From: Streptomyces carminius | GTDB lineage: Bacteria; Actinomycetota; Actinomycetes; Streptomycetales; Streptomycetaceae | Direction of reading: 5' to 3' | Assembly (NCBI RefSeq): GCF_002794255.1 | Contig: NZ_PGGW01000017.1 | Location: 2,501 to 66,500 of the forward strand | DNA: 64,000 nt | Part shown: positions 14,101-21,207 of the stretch, one piece after another | Position numbering within the stretch: the stretch's first letter is position 1 | Layout of the letters: each line of letters starts with the position of its first letter | Notes under the pieces: model-generated | Database searches by the model: none | What the model was told of the DNA's origin: nothing | Seen by the model: the letters and a program-made list of their open reading frames with translations, nothing else | Program-made: the position numbers and the translations under genes

Positions 14101-15087
14101 AACCGCCTGGAGCTGCGGCTCGGCGACACCATGGACTCGGAGTTCGACCGCAAGGTCGCCGCGAACGTCCCGGCGGACACGGCCGGCCGCGGCCAGACCC
14201 CGGAGAAGCTGCACTTCATGACCGCGGTGCCGCGCATCGACGGCGTCTGTTCGGACGAGGAGCTCTCCGAGGCCACCGCCGCGCTGAACCGCGCGGTGGC
14301 CGACGCCTGGCACGGCCCGTCGGCGCCGCAGGTCCGGCTCCTGCCCCGCGAGCTCCCCGCCCACCAGCTGCCCAAGGGCAGCGACTACCCGCAGCACGGC
14401 GTCGCGTTCGGCATCGATGAGAGCACCCTGCAGCCCGTCTTCGTCGACTTCGAGACCGATCCGTTCTTCCTCGTCTTCGGGGAGAGCGAGTCCGGCAAGA
14501 CGGCCCTGCTGCGGCTGCTGGCCAAGCAGATCACCGAGCGCTACACGCCCGACGAGGCGCGCATCGTCGTCGCCGACTACCGGCGCGCCCTGCTGGGCAA
14601 CATCCCGGACTCGCACCTGATCGTGTACGCGGCCATGTCGAACGCCATGGACTCGCACATGGCCGCGATGAAGGAGCTGATGGAGAAGCGCACCCCGCCG
14701 GAGGACGTCACCCCGCAGCAGCTGCGCGACCGCAGCTGGTGGGCCGGGCCGAAGATGTTCCTGATCGTGGACGACTACGAGCTGGTCTCCACCTCCAGCG
14801 GCAATCCGCTCGCCACGTTCACCGAGCTGCTGCCCTTCGCCCGCGACATCGGCGTCTGCCTCATCATCGCCCGCAACTCCGCCGGTGCCTCCCGCAGCTC
14901 CTTCGAGCCCTTCATGCAGCGCGTCAAGGAGCTCGGCGCCCAGGGCGTGGTCCTCTCCGGCGACCCGTCCGAGGGCGATCTCCTCGGCAACGCCCGCCCC
15001 CGGCCCATGCCGCCGGGCCGCGGCTACTACGTCTCCCGCCGGCGGGGGACGCCGCTGGTGCAGGTGGGCTGGCTGCCGGCGCGCTGA
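11113..15087 (+). CDS. eccC: Type VII secretion ATPase EccC
   Basis: EccC is the FtsK/SpoIIIE-type motor that recognises and drives ESX substrates. This is a single 1324-residue chain, not a split EccCa/EccCb. Two membrane helices lie at about residues 41-58 and 64-84. Three ATPase modules follow with Walker A motifs GATGSGKS (475-482), GGPQSGKS (837-844) and GESESGKT (1123-1130). The first has a full Walker B (LVIDEF, D588/E589). The second and third read VVDGW and IVDDY, matching the degenerate D2/D3 domains known for the family. The start is GTG 11113. A strong hairpin follows the stop, before the effector-like genes. Confidence 0.96.
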   Translation: MSQIVVKRPPRVLPPGVPGEDLQLQPPPELPRGQQEGVLMQLLPMLGMGGSVVFFFMPNAHPFMRIMGMVMIASTIAMLIATLVRFRRGTQGEMAQLRRDYLKYLAQMRRRVRRTAHRQRDAQFYLHPAPDQLWALVAEGGRVWERRAGDDDFVHVRVGLGTQRLATALVAPETAPVDELEPLTAGAMHQFLQTHGTVDGLPMAVSLRAFYHMTVSGEAESVHGAVRAMAASLVALHSPDDLVVGVVTGRGAEERWEWAKWLPHTQAAGTADGAGTRRLITGDVAELEGLLGAKLEGRSRFNSAGQPLLDQPHVLIVLDGGATVPPGSMLASAEGLQGVTVVEVVPGEIGSPRGGLSVVVRPDRLRLESGHGAVYEGRPDTLSPEAAEALARQLAPLRMGTGGDGDEPLLANLEFTDLLNLGDAASVDVRRTWRPRSTAERLRVPIGVGEDGQPVMLDLKEAAQDGMGPHGLCVGATGSGKSELLRTLVLGLAVTHTSETLNFVLADFKGGATFAGMSQMPHVAAVITNLADDLSLVDRMGDSIRGELNRRQELLRDAGNYANIHDYERARAAGAPLVPIPSLVLVIDEFSELLTAKPDFIDMFIQIGRIGRSLGVHLLLASQRLEEGRLRGLETYLSYRIGLRTFSASESRAALGVPDAYHLPSVPGSGYLKFGTEEMLRFKAAYVSGVYRPSTAGSGVPAGPLPADRRPVLFTAAPVPVRHAEPARRPAPEPEPAAGPDDDALADTVLDVVVRRLENQGPAAHQVWLPPLDEAPPLDELLPGLTAVAGRGLTQPDYPHAGRLTVPLGLVDKPYEQRRETLLRDFSGAAGHMLVVGGPQSGKSTLLRTLVSAFALTHTPQEVQFYGLDFGGGGLTAVAGLPHVGGIASRLDPERVRRTVAEVAGILAQREEYFRANGIDSIATYRRRRARGEITDQPWGDVFLVVDGWGAFRQEYDMLEETVTAVAARGLGYGIHVVISAARYMEVRPALKDQLMNRLELRLGDTMDSEFDRKVAANVPADTAGRGQTPEKLHFMTAVPRIDGVCSDEELSEATAALNRAVADAWHGPSAPQVRLLPRELPAHQLPKGSDYPQHGVAFGIDESTLQPVFVDFETDPFFLVFGESESGKTALLRLLAKQITERYTPDEARIVVADYRRALLGNIPDSHLIVYAAMSNAMDSHMAAMKELMEKRTPPEDVTPQQLRDRSWWAGPKMFLIVDDYELVSTSSGNPLATFTELLPFARDIGVCLIIARNSAGASRSSFEPFMQRVKELGAQGVVLSGDPSEGDLLGNARPRPMPPGRGYYVSRRRGTPLVQVGWLPAR

Positions 15088-15093
15088 CACCCG

Positions 15094-15134
15094 CCGGGGG
15101 TGGTCGTGTCCGGCACCGGCGCGACCACCCCCGG
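15094..15134 (+). terminator. Hairpin after eccC
   Basis: The perfect 13-bp arms CCGGGGGTGGTCG (15094-15106) and CGACCACCCCCGG (15122-15134) flank a 15-nt loop. It ends about 15 nt before the AGGAG-containing ribosome binding site of the next gene, so it would terminate or attenuate transcription between eccC and the effector cassette. Confidence 0.75.
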
Positions 15135-15161
15135 TGCCCCGCCTTCCAGGAGATCGGAGAT

Positions 15162-15500
15162 ATGAGCGGTCGTCTGCACGTCGAACAGCAGGAGCTGGAC
15201 CGGCTCCTGAAGCAGCTGAACACCAGCCGGGATCAGATGCGCAAGGCGCTGGACGCCCTTCGGGACATCGGCCCGAAGAGCACGGGAAGCCAGGCTCTGG
15301 ACAACGCGTGCGAGGAGATTCACGACAGCTGGGACGACGCCATCGGCAAGATCGCCGACGGCACGGACGCGATCGAGAAGATGCTCAGATCGACCAGGAA
15401 TAACTACGAGGCGACCGAACAGGCCATCCGGGATGCCTTCGAGAAGGCCACCCCCGACTCCTCCCGTCCCGCGAAGCGCCCAGCGGAGGAACGCCCGTGA
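15162..15500 (+). CDS. Small helical ESX-associated protein (partner candidate)
   Basis: The 112-residue acidic, all-helical product has two amphipathic helices (about 5-38 and 45-95) and a disordered, charged C-terminus. The turn region contains HDSWDDAIGK rather than a strict WxG, so it resembles a WXG100-like protein only in shape. The ATG at 15162 has AGGAGATCGGAG before it. Its stop overlaps the start of the next gene by four bases (GTGA), implying coupled synthesis. By analogy with small helical partners encoded before LXG-type effectors, it may be a targeting partner of the downstream protein. That is inference. Confidence 0.65.
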   Translation: MSGRLHVEQQELDRLLKQLNTSRDQMRKALDALRDIGPKSTGSQALDNACEEIHDSWDDAIGKIADGTDAIEKMLRSTRNNYEATEQAIRDAFEKATPDSSRPAKRPAEERP

Positions 15501-16940
15501 GCGACGACTACCCGACCATCGGCTTCGACCCGGCCCCGGGCAGGCTGAGCAGTATCGACGATCTGGCGGAAAAGCTGTCGAGAACCGCCGGCGGGCTGAA
15601 GAAGGCGCACGACGTCCTGACGGAGATCGGCAGGAGCGGAGCGCCGGGGCGCACGGCCTGGGAGGGCGAGGCCGCCACCGCCTTCGCCCGGGAAGGTCGG
15701 CGAGCTGCCCAGGTACCTCGACGACAGCCATGACGCGCTGAGCACCGCCGAGAAACAGCTGAGGGGCTGGCGCACCCAGCTCGCGAAGTACCAGGACAAG
15801 GCCCGCGACTACGAGGAGCAGGCCAAGGACGCCAAGGTCAGGAAGACGGCCGCCGAGTCCGAACACGCCAAGGCCACCACCGCGTACGACACCGCGGCGG
15901 CCGATCCTGCGCTGGGCCACGCGGGGCGTGTCTTCGCCGACCGGGCCGCCCTGGACAGCGCCCAGGCCCAGTACGACGCCGCCGCGGACCGGCTTCGCAG
16001 GGCGGGCCGGGCACTGGACACCGCCGCCGGGAAGATCGACACGGCCCGGGACGAACTGGAAGCCGTCATCAAGAAGGCCCGGGACCTCCTGGAGGAGCAC
16101 CAGGACCACGCACGGACGGTTGCCTCCCGGCTCAGGAAGGCCAACGACAAGGCTCCGGACACCGGTTTCTTCGAAGGCATCGCCGACGCCTTCAAGAAGC
16201 TCGGCAGCAGGATCCAGGAGTGGTGCGCGGAACACGCCGACCTGCTCAAGGAGATCGGCGACTGGCTGGGCATCGCCTCCACGGTGCTGGGTGTCCTGGC
16301 GCTGGCCACGGTCTGGTGCCCGCCGCTGTCCGGCGGTCTGGCGCTGGCGAGCGCCGGCGTCTCCGCAGCCGCCTTCGTCTCGCACGGTGCCGCGAAGATC
16401 GGCGGAGCCGATGTGAGCGCGATGGACCTGATTGGCGACGGCCTGGGCGTCATCCCCATCGGCAAGGTGGGCGTGGTGGCCGCTCGCGGCGTCAGGGTCC
16501 CGATGAAACTCCACAAAGTGGACGGCCAGACGGTCGCATCAATCGACAGGGTGAACAAGATCCGGGGTCTGCGCGGCGCCGGCTTCGGATCCACGAAACT
16601 GGAGAAGGGCATGTTCGGACAGTCCTTGGCGCCGGGGAGCAAGCAGTTCAGCACCAGAGACATGGGCTTCGGTGACCGAATGAAGCTGGCCTGGGACAGT
16701 CATGTGCTGGACACTGTCGGATCCAGCGGTAAGGAGCGGGCGATGAGTTGGGTGGTCGAGAAAGTCGCACCACAGCGATTCAAGGACTCCCTGGGAGATG
16801 CCATCCGCGCAGACGGGACGCTGGATCCCAACTCCTGGTGGTCACGAGGCCCGCAGATTACCCAGCAGGCACCAGGCATCGCCATTGGCATGTACAACAT
16901 GTTCACGGGAAGCGACACACCAGCAGCAGGCAAGCAGTGA
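15497..16940 (+). CDS. Candidate T7SS effector, frameshifted at about 15692
   Basis: Read with one base removed, this is a 480-residue protein. Its N-terminal helical region carries WEGEAATAFARE, a WxG-type turn, and continues in another frame as VGELPRYLDDSHDALSTAEKQLRGW. A long coiled coil follows (about 90-230), then a glycine/alanine-rich hydrophobic stretch (about 255-325). The C-terminal module of about 150 residues, ending GIAIGMYNMFTGSDTPAAGKQ, is one I do not recognise. That is the architecture of ESX-secreted polymorphic toxins. The first frame stops at 15733. The break falls in CCCGGGAAGG (15687-15696), where one G seems extra. The deduced length is then a whole number of codons. 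It lies directly downstream of eccC and the small partner. Confidence 0.7.
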
Positions 16941-16986
16941 TTCTCCATTAACTCCCCGATGCAGTCAGATTCCAGGCGGTCGACAC

Positions 16987-17532
16987 ATCGTCACGAAAAC
17001 CACGACATTCAAAGTTCGAGCGGCTTCCCGGGTCGAGGACAAGGGGGTACGCTACAGGCCCCGATATGTCATTACGCCGGCTCGGCGGGGCATCGCCCCT
17101 CTCTATGTTGTTCGTGGATTTCCCTCACATGCGGGCGAGCCTCCCACCGGTCTCCGACCGCGCTTCACCATCTACGAGGACATGGAGTGTGAAGAGCCGC
17201 TCTGCGTCGTGGCTCGCCGACCCGGCAAAGGCTCCGACGAGAGAAGGCTACTGGTACTGACTCCGTCGTTCGAGGAGTTCGGTTACCTCGCCAAGCCACC
17301 TCGAGGCAGAAGGTGGCGGCCGGCGTGGCAGGCAGAATCAGTCGACGGTGAAACCTTTACGGGGCACGGTGGCACCGTCCCTGCTTGGCTGCTCTTTGTC
17401 CTACTGTCACCTTTTTGGCTCATCATCAACCTAGCATGGCTGGCCAGCGGGTCCGGCGATTGGGTTTTCTCACCGCCTTCCCGGACAGCTTGGAAAAAAG
17501 TGGCACTTTTCCCCTCATTCTCACACCCCTGA
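16987..17532 (+). CDS. Hypothetical protein, possible immunity gene, start unclear
   Basis: The frame from about 16987 encodes a protein-like sequence, TFKVRAASRVEDKGVRYRPRYVITPARRG to SEEF-like charged stretches. One membrane helix, WLLFVLLSPFWLIINLAWLA, lies near 17385-17445. No ATG, GTG or TTG lies between the effector stop (16940) and the first convincing residues, so the start is missing or unusual. The frame stops at 17532. A different frame downstream (to 17639) reads LKYHGVAKNYKMRTKRIDIRLGY and looks like a continuation, so a further indel is possible. The base composition is poorer in G+C than its neighbours. Its position behind a putative toxin suggests an immunity role; this is a guess. 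Confidence 0.4.
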   Translation: MVTKTTTFKVRAASRVEDKGVRYRPRYVITPARRGIAPLYVVRGFPSHAGEPPTGLRPRFTIYEDMECEEPLCVVARRPGKGSDERRLLVLTPSFEEFGYLAKPPRGRRWRPAWQAESVDGETFTGHGGTVPAWLLFVLLSPFWLIINLAWLASGSGDWVFSPPSRTAWKKVALFPSFSHP

Positions 17533-17827
17533 AGTACCATGGCGTCGCCAAAAATTACAAAATGCGAACCAAGAGAATCGATATTCGCCTGGGATACGCA
17601 CAAAGTGTCGTACACTGGGAAACGCACAACCCTGCATGATTGCACAGTTCATATCAAGGTCTTTCTCATTCGCCGCTCCGAACCAACTCGGACTTGGCGC
17701 TCCGGCACTGGGAGTCCTGCCACCTCCAGGCTGTCTGCCGCTCCCTTCCTGGAGAAGGACCATCGGGCAGCGACATCACATGCATGCAGATCCCCTGAAG
17801 CCATACGATCAGAAATCGGTTCCCCCT

Positions 17828-18590
17828 ATGCCCGAGGATGATTTCTTCGCGTCTCCCGCCACATCCACCCCGGGTGGACCTGTGGAAGCAGACGGACCGG
17901 ACTTCTTCCGGACAGCGCCGGAGGAGTTCCGCTCCCTCGGTGTGGAGCACACCGACGAGGAGCGCGAGGAGTGTCTCGTGCGGCTCGCGGACGACATCTG
18001 GCCCGGCGGGACGGACGAACAGCGGGAGCAGCTCCTCGCCTGGTATCGCGATGCCGCCGTCGCGGCAGCCGAGGACGGCGCCGCCTACACGGGTGTCTGC
18101 CTGCTGGGCACCGAGGACGACCGGGTCAGCACCGCCTCGCTGACGGTGCGCTGCGAGCCCATGGCGGGCAACGACGCGGATCTGGCGGCACGGGCGCTGC
18201 TGGAGGCGCTCTCCGTCGACGAACACCAGGACGTGCACCGGGTCGAAGCCGCGTGTGACCCGGCCGTACTCGTCCTCTCCGGCTTCGAGGTCACTCCCGG
18301 CGGCGACGCGGTCAGCACGGCTGCTCCGCCCTCCACCGCCTCCGTGTCCCCCCCTCGTGTTCGCCCGGGCCGATGTCTACTGTCCGTTGCCCATGGTGTC
18401 GCGGCTCCTGGTCCTCAGCCTCACCACTCCGTCCCTGCCGGACCTTCCCTGGTACGTCCGCAGACTGTCGGAGATCGCCGACAGCATCGAGTTCCCGTCG
18501 CTCTCCCCCACCGCCGACAGGTCACCGGACTCCGGTCCTGCGCCCCGCGGCGGTGCCGGCAAGAGCCCCATTTCGGCTTTCATTCCCTGA
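17828..18590 (+). CDS. Hypothetical protein of the ESX locus, frameshifted in a C-run
   Basis: The acidic N-terminal half (MPEDDFFAS onward, with DEEREECLVRLADDIWPGG and a mixed alpha/beta part around AAYTGVCLLGTEDD) is coded in one frame up to about 18350. The rest (LVFARADVYCPLPMVSRLLVLSLTTPSLPDLPWYVRRLSEIADSIEF) is in the next frame. Removing one C from the seven-C run at 18348-18354 joins them into a 253-residue product. The start could also be ATG 17780; neither has a good ribosome binding site. No family is recognised. Location between the effector cassette and bldB suggests an ESX-associated role. Confidence 0.55.
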
Positions 18591-18816
18591 CGCTCCTTCG
18601 GTCCGTCCTCGGTGGGGATCTCACGGAACGCGTGCGCGGAGCGGCTCGGGTGCGCGCCGCTCCGGGCCGGTCCCGCCGTCGAGGCCCCGGTGTTGTACGA
18701 CGGGCATCCGAACCGCGACGGACTGTTATCTTGAGACCTCGGCAGACACGGAGCCGCACAGACACCGTGCGGCGCGGGAACGCCTCCGCCGCCGGCCACG
18801 AAGGGGAGAATCGCTG

Positions 18817-19050
18817 ATGGGGACTCAGCAGGAGAAGGACGAGCTCTACGCCATGGACATCTCCGGCGCCGTGTGGGAGAGCGCGCCCGGCGGCCCGGAG
18901 GACGAGCGGGTGGAGATCGCCCACCTGCCGGGCGGAGCCGTGGCCATGCGCAACTCCAAGGACCCGGACACCGTGCTGCGCTACACCGCCGCGGAGTGGC
19001 GGGCCTTCGTACTCGGTGTGCGCGACGGGGAGTTCGACCTCAGGTCCTGA
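18817..19050 (+). CDS. bldB: DUF397 protein, probable BldB orthologue
   Basis: The 77-residue product carries the DUF397 core: an aromatic N-terminal SGAVWESAP, VEIAHLPGGAVAMRNSKDP and LRYTAAEWRAFVLGVRDGEFDL. DUF397 includes BldB, a small dimeric protein needed for aerial growth in Streptomyces. As I recall, bldB lies beside the esx pair in S. coelicolor, which matches this position, so the symbol rests on family plus synteny. Many DUF397 paralogues exist, usually beside XRE regulators; none is here. The ATG has AAGGGGAG upstream. It converges on the esx pair with a hairpin terminator between them. Confidence 0.65.
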   Translation: MGTQQEKDELYAMDISGAVWESAPGGPEDERVEIAHLPGGAVAMRNSKDPDTVLRYTAAEWRAFVLGVRDGEFDLRS

Positions 19051-19082
19051 GGGCCCCGGCGCCGCAGGAGCACAGAAACGGG

Positions 19083-19112
19083 CGGGCGCCCGGCCGGTGG
19101 GCCGGGCGCCCG
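19083..19112. terminator. Bidirectional terminator between bldB and esx
   Basis: The perfect 13-bp stem CGGGCGCCCGGCC / GGCCGGGCGCCCG with a GGTG tetraloop lies between the convergent stops at 19050 and 19157. Confidence 0.85.
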
Positions 19113-19156
19113 TCTGACGCGTTCGGTGGGAGTTCACTCCCGGGGAGTCCGGGGAC

Positions 19157-19444
19157 TCAGAACTGGAACTGCTGCGCCGCCTTGTTGTCCGTGCGCTTGT
19201 AGCCGGAGGCCGCGCCCTCCAGTCCCTGGGAGATCTTGATGAGCGTGTCGCGCAGACCGGTGACGTTGTCGCTCCAGCCCCGGTGCTTGGCGTAGAAGGC
19301 CGCCTTGGCCTCACCGTCCCAGGTGTCCACCGTGGCCTTGACCTTGCCCTCCAGCGCGTTCAGCTGGCTCTCCAGGGTGGTGGCGACCCCCCTGATGTCC
19401 TCCGCGGCGGCGTGGACGGTCGCATACGTGATCTTGATGGTCAT
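19157..19444 (-). CDS. WXG100 (Esx) protein with YxxxD secretion motif
   Basis: The 95-residue helical-hairpin protein has the WxG turn as TWDGEAKAAF (W at about residue 42). A C-terminal GYKRTD fits the YxxxD/E export signal of ESX substrates. It pairs with the gene immediately upstream (19474-19845). In Streptomyces such a pair (EsxA/EsxB) forms a secreted heterodimer connected with sporulation. Which of the two should be called A or B cannot be settled here, so no symbol is given. The stop lies about 45 nt from the shared terminator with bldB. Confidence 0.92.
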   Translation of the reverse strand: MTIKITYATVHAAAEDIRGVATTLESQLNALEGKVKATVDTWDGEAKAAFYAKHRGWSDNVTGLRDTLIKISQGLEGAASGYKRTDNKAAQQFQF

Positions 19445-19473
19445 GTCTCCCCTTCCCTTCTTCCGTGTGGTCG

Positions 19474-19845
19474 TTACTTGGCGGTCGGGGTGACGCCCAC
19501 GCCCGTGAAGTCGCTGATCGGGCTTGCCTTGGCGATCTGGTTGAAGCTCTCCATCTGGTCGATCTCGTTCGCGGTGAAGCCGTCCTTGCTCGCCCGGAGC
19601 GCCTCCTCCATCATCTGGAGCTTGCCGTCCAGGGCCCGCGCGAAGTCGTTGGCCTGACGCTGGAGGGTGTCGTAGGACCGGTGCGCCTCGCCCTTCCAGG
19701 CCCCCTCGATCGTGTCCACCACGGCGTTCAGGTTGGCGATCTTGGTCTTCAGCGTGGACTGCATCGACTGCACTTCAGAGATCAACTGCTGGAGCTGAGC
19801 GTCATCTGACTGGAAGTTTCCGCCGCTGCCGCCTTCTCCGGACAT
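19474..19845 (-). CDS. WXG100 (Esx) protein, partner of the next gene
   Basis: The 123-residue product has a Gly-rich start (MSGEGGSGGNF), helix one, the turn GAWKGEAHRSY (WxG at about residue 50) and helix two. An extended tail of about 25 residues (SFNQIAKASPISDFTGVGVTPTAK) makes it longer than typical WXG100 proteins. No YxxxD motif follows helix two, which suits the division of labour in Esx heterodimers where only one partner carries the signal. The ATG at 19843-19845 is preceded by AAGGAGAGAACGGT. The gap to the downstream esx gene is 29 nt. Confidence 0.92.
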   Translation of the reverse strand: MSGEGGSGGNFQSDDAQLQQLISEVQSMQSTLKTKIANLNAVVDTIEGAWKGEAHRSYDTLQRQANDFARALDGKLQMMEEALRASKDGFTANEIDQMESFNQIAKASPISDFTGVGVTPTAK

Positions 19846-19925
19846 ACCGTTCTCTCCTTGTTGGATATGAGTTGCTGCTTTTCACGGACCGGTCTGTGCC
19901 GGGCGCACGCCGAACGCGCCACCCG

Positions 19926-21188
19926 TTATGTGCGGCGCGTTCTCCGCACGAGAACAAAGGCACCGGCCGCCACCACGGCCGCCGCGGCACCCGCTCCCAG
20001 GTAGATCCACAGATCGTTGTCGCTCTCTTCGGCCGCCGCCTCGGAACTCGCCTTTTCTACCCGGTCGGCCCCGGCCTTGTCACCGCTTTTCGCGTCTTCC
20101 GAGCCGTCCCCCTCCGGGGAGGGGGACGCGGGCGGCGACGCGTCCAGTTCCACCGTCTCGATCGGGTTCTTGTCCGGGTCTCCCGGGTCGCCCTCGCCCT
20201 CGAGGAGGTGGATGCGCGGCCGGACGGCACCATAGCCGATGTACCTGCTGCGCACCTCGCTTTTCTCCTTACGGCCCGCAGTGTCGACCAGGACGCGGAG
20301 GACCTGGTTGGCCGTCCAGTCGGGGTGCTTCGACCAGATCAGGGCCGCGGAGGCGGAGGCGATGGCGGTGGCGGTGCTGGTGCCTCCGCCGTTCGGGCAG
20401 TACGACTGCATTTTCTCGTCGCACCATTTGGGGAGGTCGACTCCGGGAGCGGCCAGGTCGATGTAGTCACCCTTCTGAGAAAACTTCGCGACTTCTCCGT
20501 CCTTCCCGCTCGCGGCGACTGCGACGACGCCCGGGTAAGCGGCCGGGTAACTGACCAGATTGTGTTCCTGCCTTTCGTTCCCTGCGGCCGCAAAGACGAG
20601 TTTCCCCCGGGATATCGCATGTCTGATCGCGTCTTCCTCACCCGCGGCAGGAGGCCCACCGACGGAAAGGTTGATGATCTGCGCATCACTCCGTGCGGCG
20701 GCCCAGAGGGCCTTGCTCGTCGGAGCCCATTTCTCCGCGTCCTTCAGCCCCTCGATGCTCCCTCGGACGGGGAGCACCTTCGCCCCAGGAGCAAGTCCCT
20801 GGACCCCACCGTTCTTTCCAGTCCCCACGATGTACTCGGCCATGGTTGTGCCATGGCCCGTGTAGTCGTCGGAAGCCTCTCCAGGAGCCCCGGAAGCATC
20901 TATGCCCGGCAGGACCTGACCTTGCAGGGAGTCCGTGGTGGGATCGACACCACTGTCGACGACCGCGATCGTGATGCCCGCCCCTGTGCTGACCTCCCAC
21001 ATTTTCTCGGCCTGCATGGCATCCAGATGCCACAGTTGCGAACGAACGTCATCCGCCTGGGCCGCCGGTACCGGTCCCACCAGACAGGCGGCCCACACAC
21101 CGGCCACCGCCAGCGCCGAAAGCAGGCGTCGCCACGTCGTACGCCGCGGCGGCGCCCCGCTCTCTTCGAGGTTGAGTCCTGCCGTCAT
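19926..21188 (-). CDS. mycP: Mycosin, ESX-associated subtilisin-like protease (first copy)
   Basis: The 420-residue S8 serine protease is anchored in the membrane. It has an N-terminal signal sequence (hydrophobic 22-45, cut near AQADD). The catalytic triad is D78 (VVDSGVD), H112 (GHGTTMAEYI) and S271 (GGTSTATA), with the oxyanion Asn in AAGNE (about N204). A disordered Ser/Pro/Glu linker (about 330-385), a C-terminal membrane helix (about 392-414) and a short basic tail follow. Mycosins stabilise the ESX pore and process substrates at the outer face. It lies between the esx pair and the Gly/Pro-rich gene. A second mycosin is at 23580-24869. Confidence 0.93.
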   Translation of the reverse strand: MTAGLNLEESGAPPRRTTWRRLLSALAVAGVWAACLVGPVPAAQADDVRSQLWHLDAMQAEKMWEVSTGAGITIAVVDSGVDPTTDSLQGQVLPGIDASGAPGEASDDYTGHGTTMAEYIVGTGKNGGVQGLAPGAKVLPVRGSIEGLKDAEKWAPTSKALWAAARSDAQIINLSVGGPPAAGEEDAIRHAISRGKLVFAAAGNERQEHNLVSYPAAYPGVVAVAASGKDGEVAKFSQKGDYIDLAAPGVDLPKWCDEKMQSYCPNGGGTSTATAIASASAALIWSKHPDWTANQVLRVLVDTAGRKEKSEVRSRYIGYGAVRPRIHLLEGEGDPGDPDKNPIETVELDASPPASPSPEGDGSEDAKSGDKAGADRVEKASSEAAAEESDNDLWIYLGAGAAAAVVAAGAFVLVRRTRRT

Positions 21189-21207
21189 CGTCGCTCTCTC
21201 GTGGGAA

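Noticed and set aside
10819..15090. Long minus-strand open frame opposite eccC
   Set aside because: Antisense shadow of a strongly conserved ATPase gene; no ribosome binding site and no recognisable domain.
16798..16986. ATG at 16798 as start of the possible immunity gene
   Set aside because: It would overlap about 140 bp of the effector's C-terminus in another frame and gives an implausible Ser/His-rich leader.
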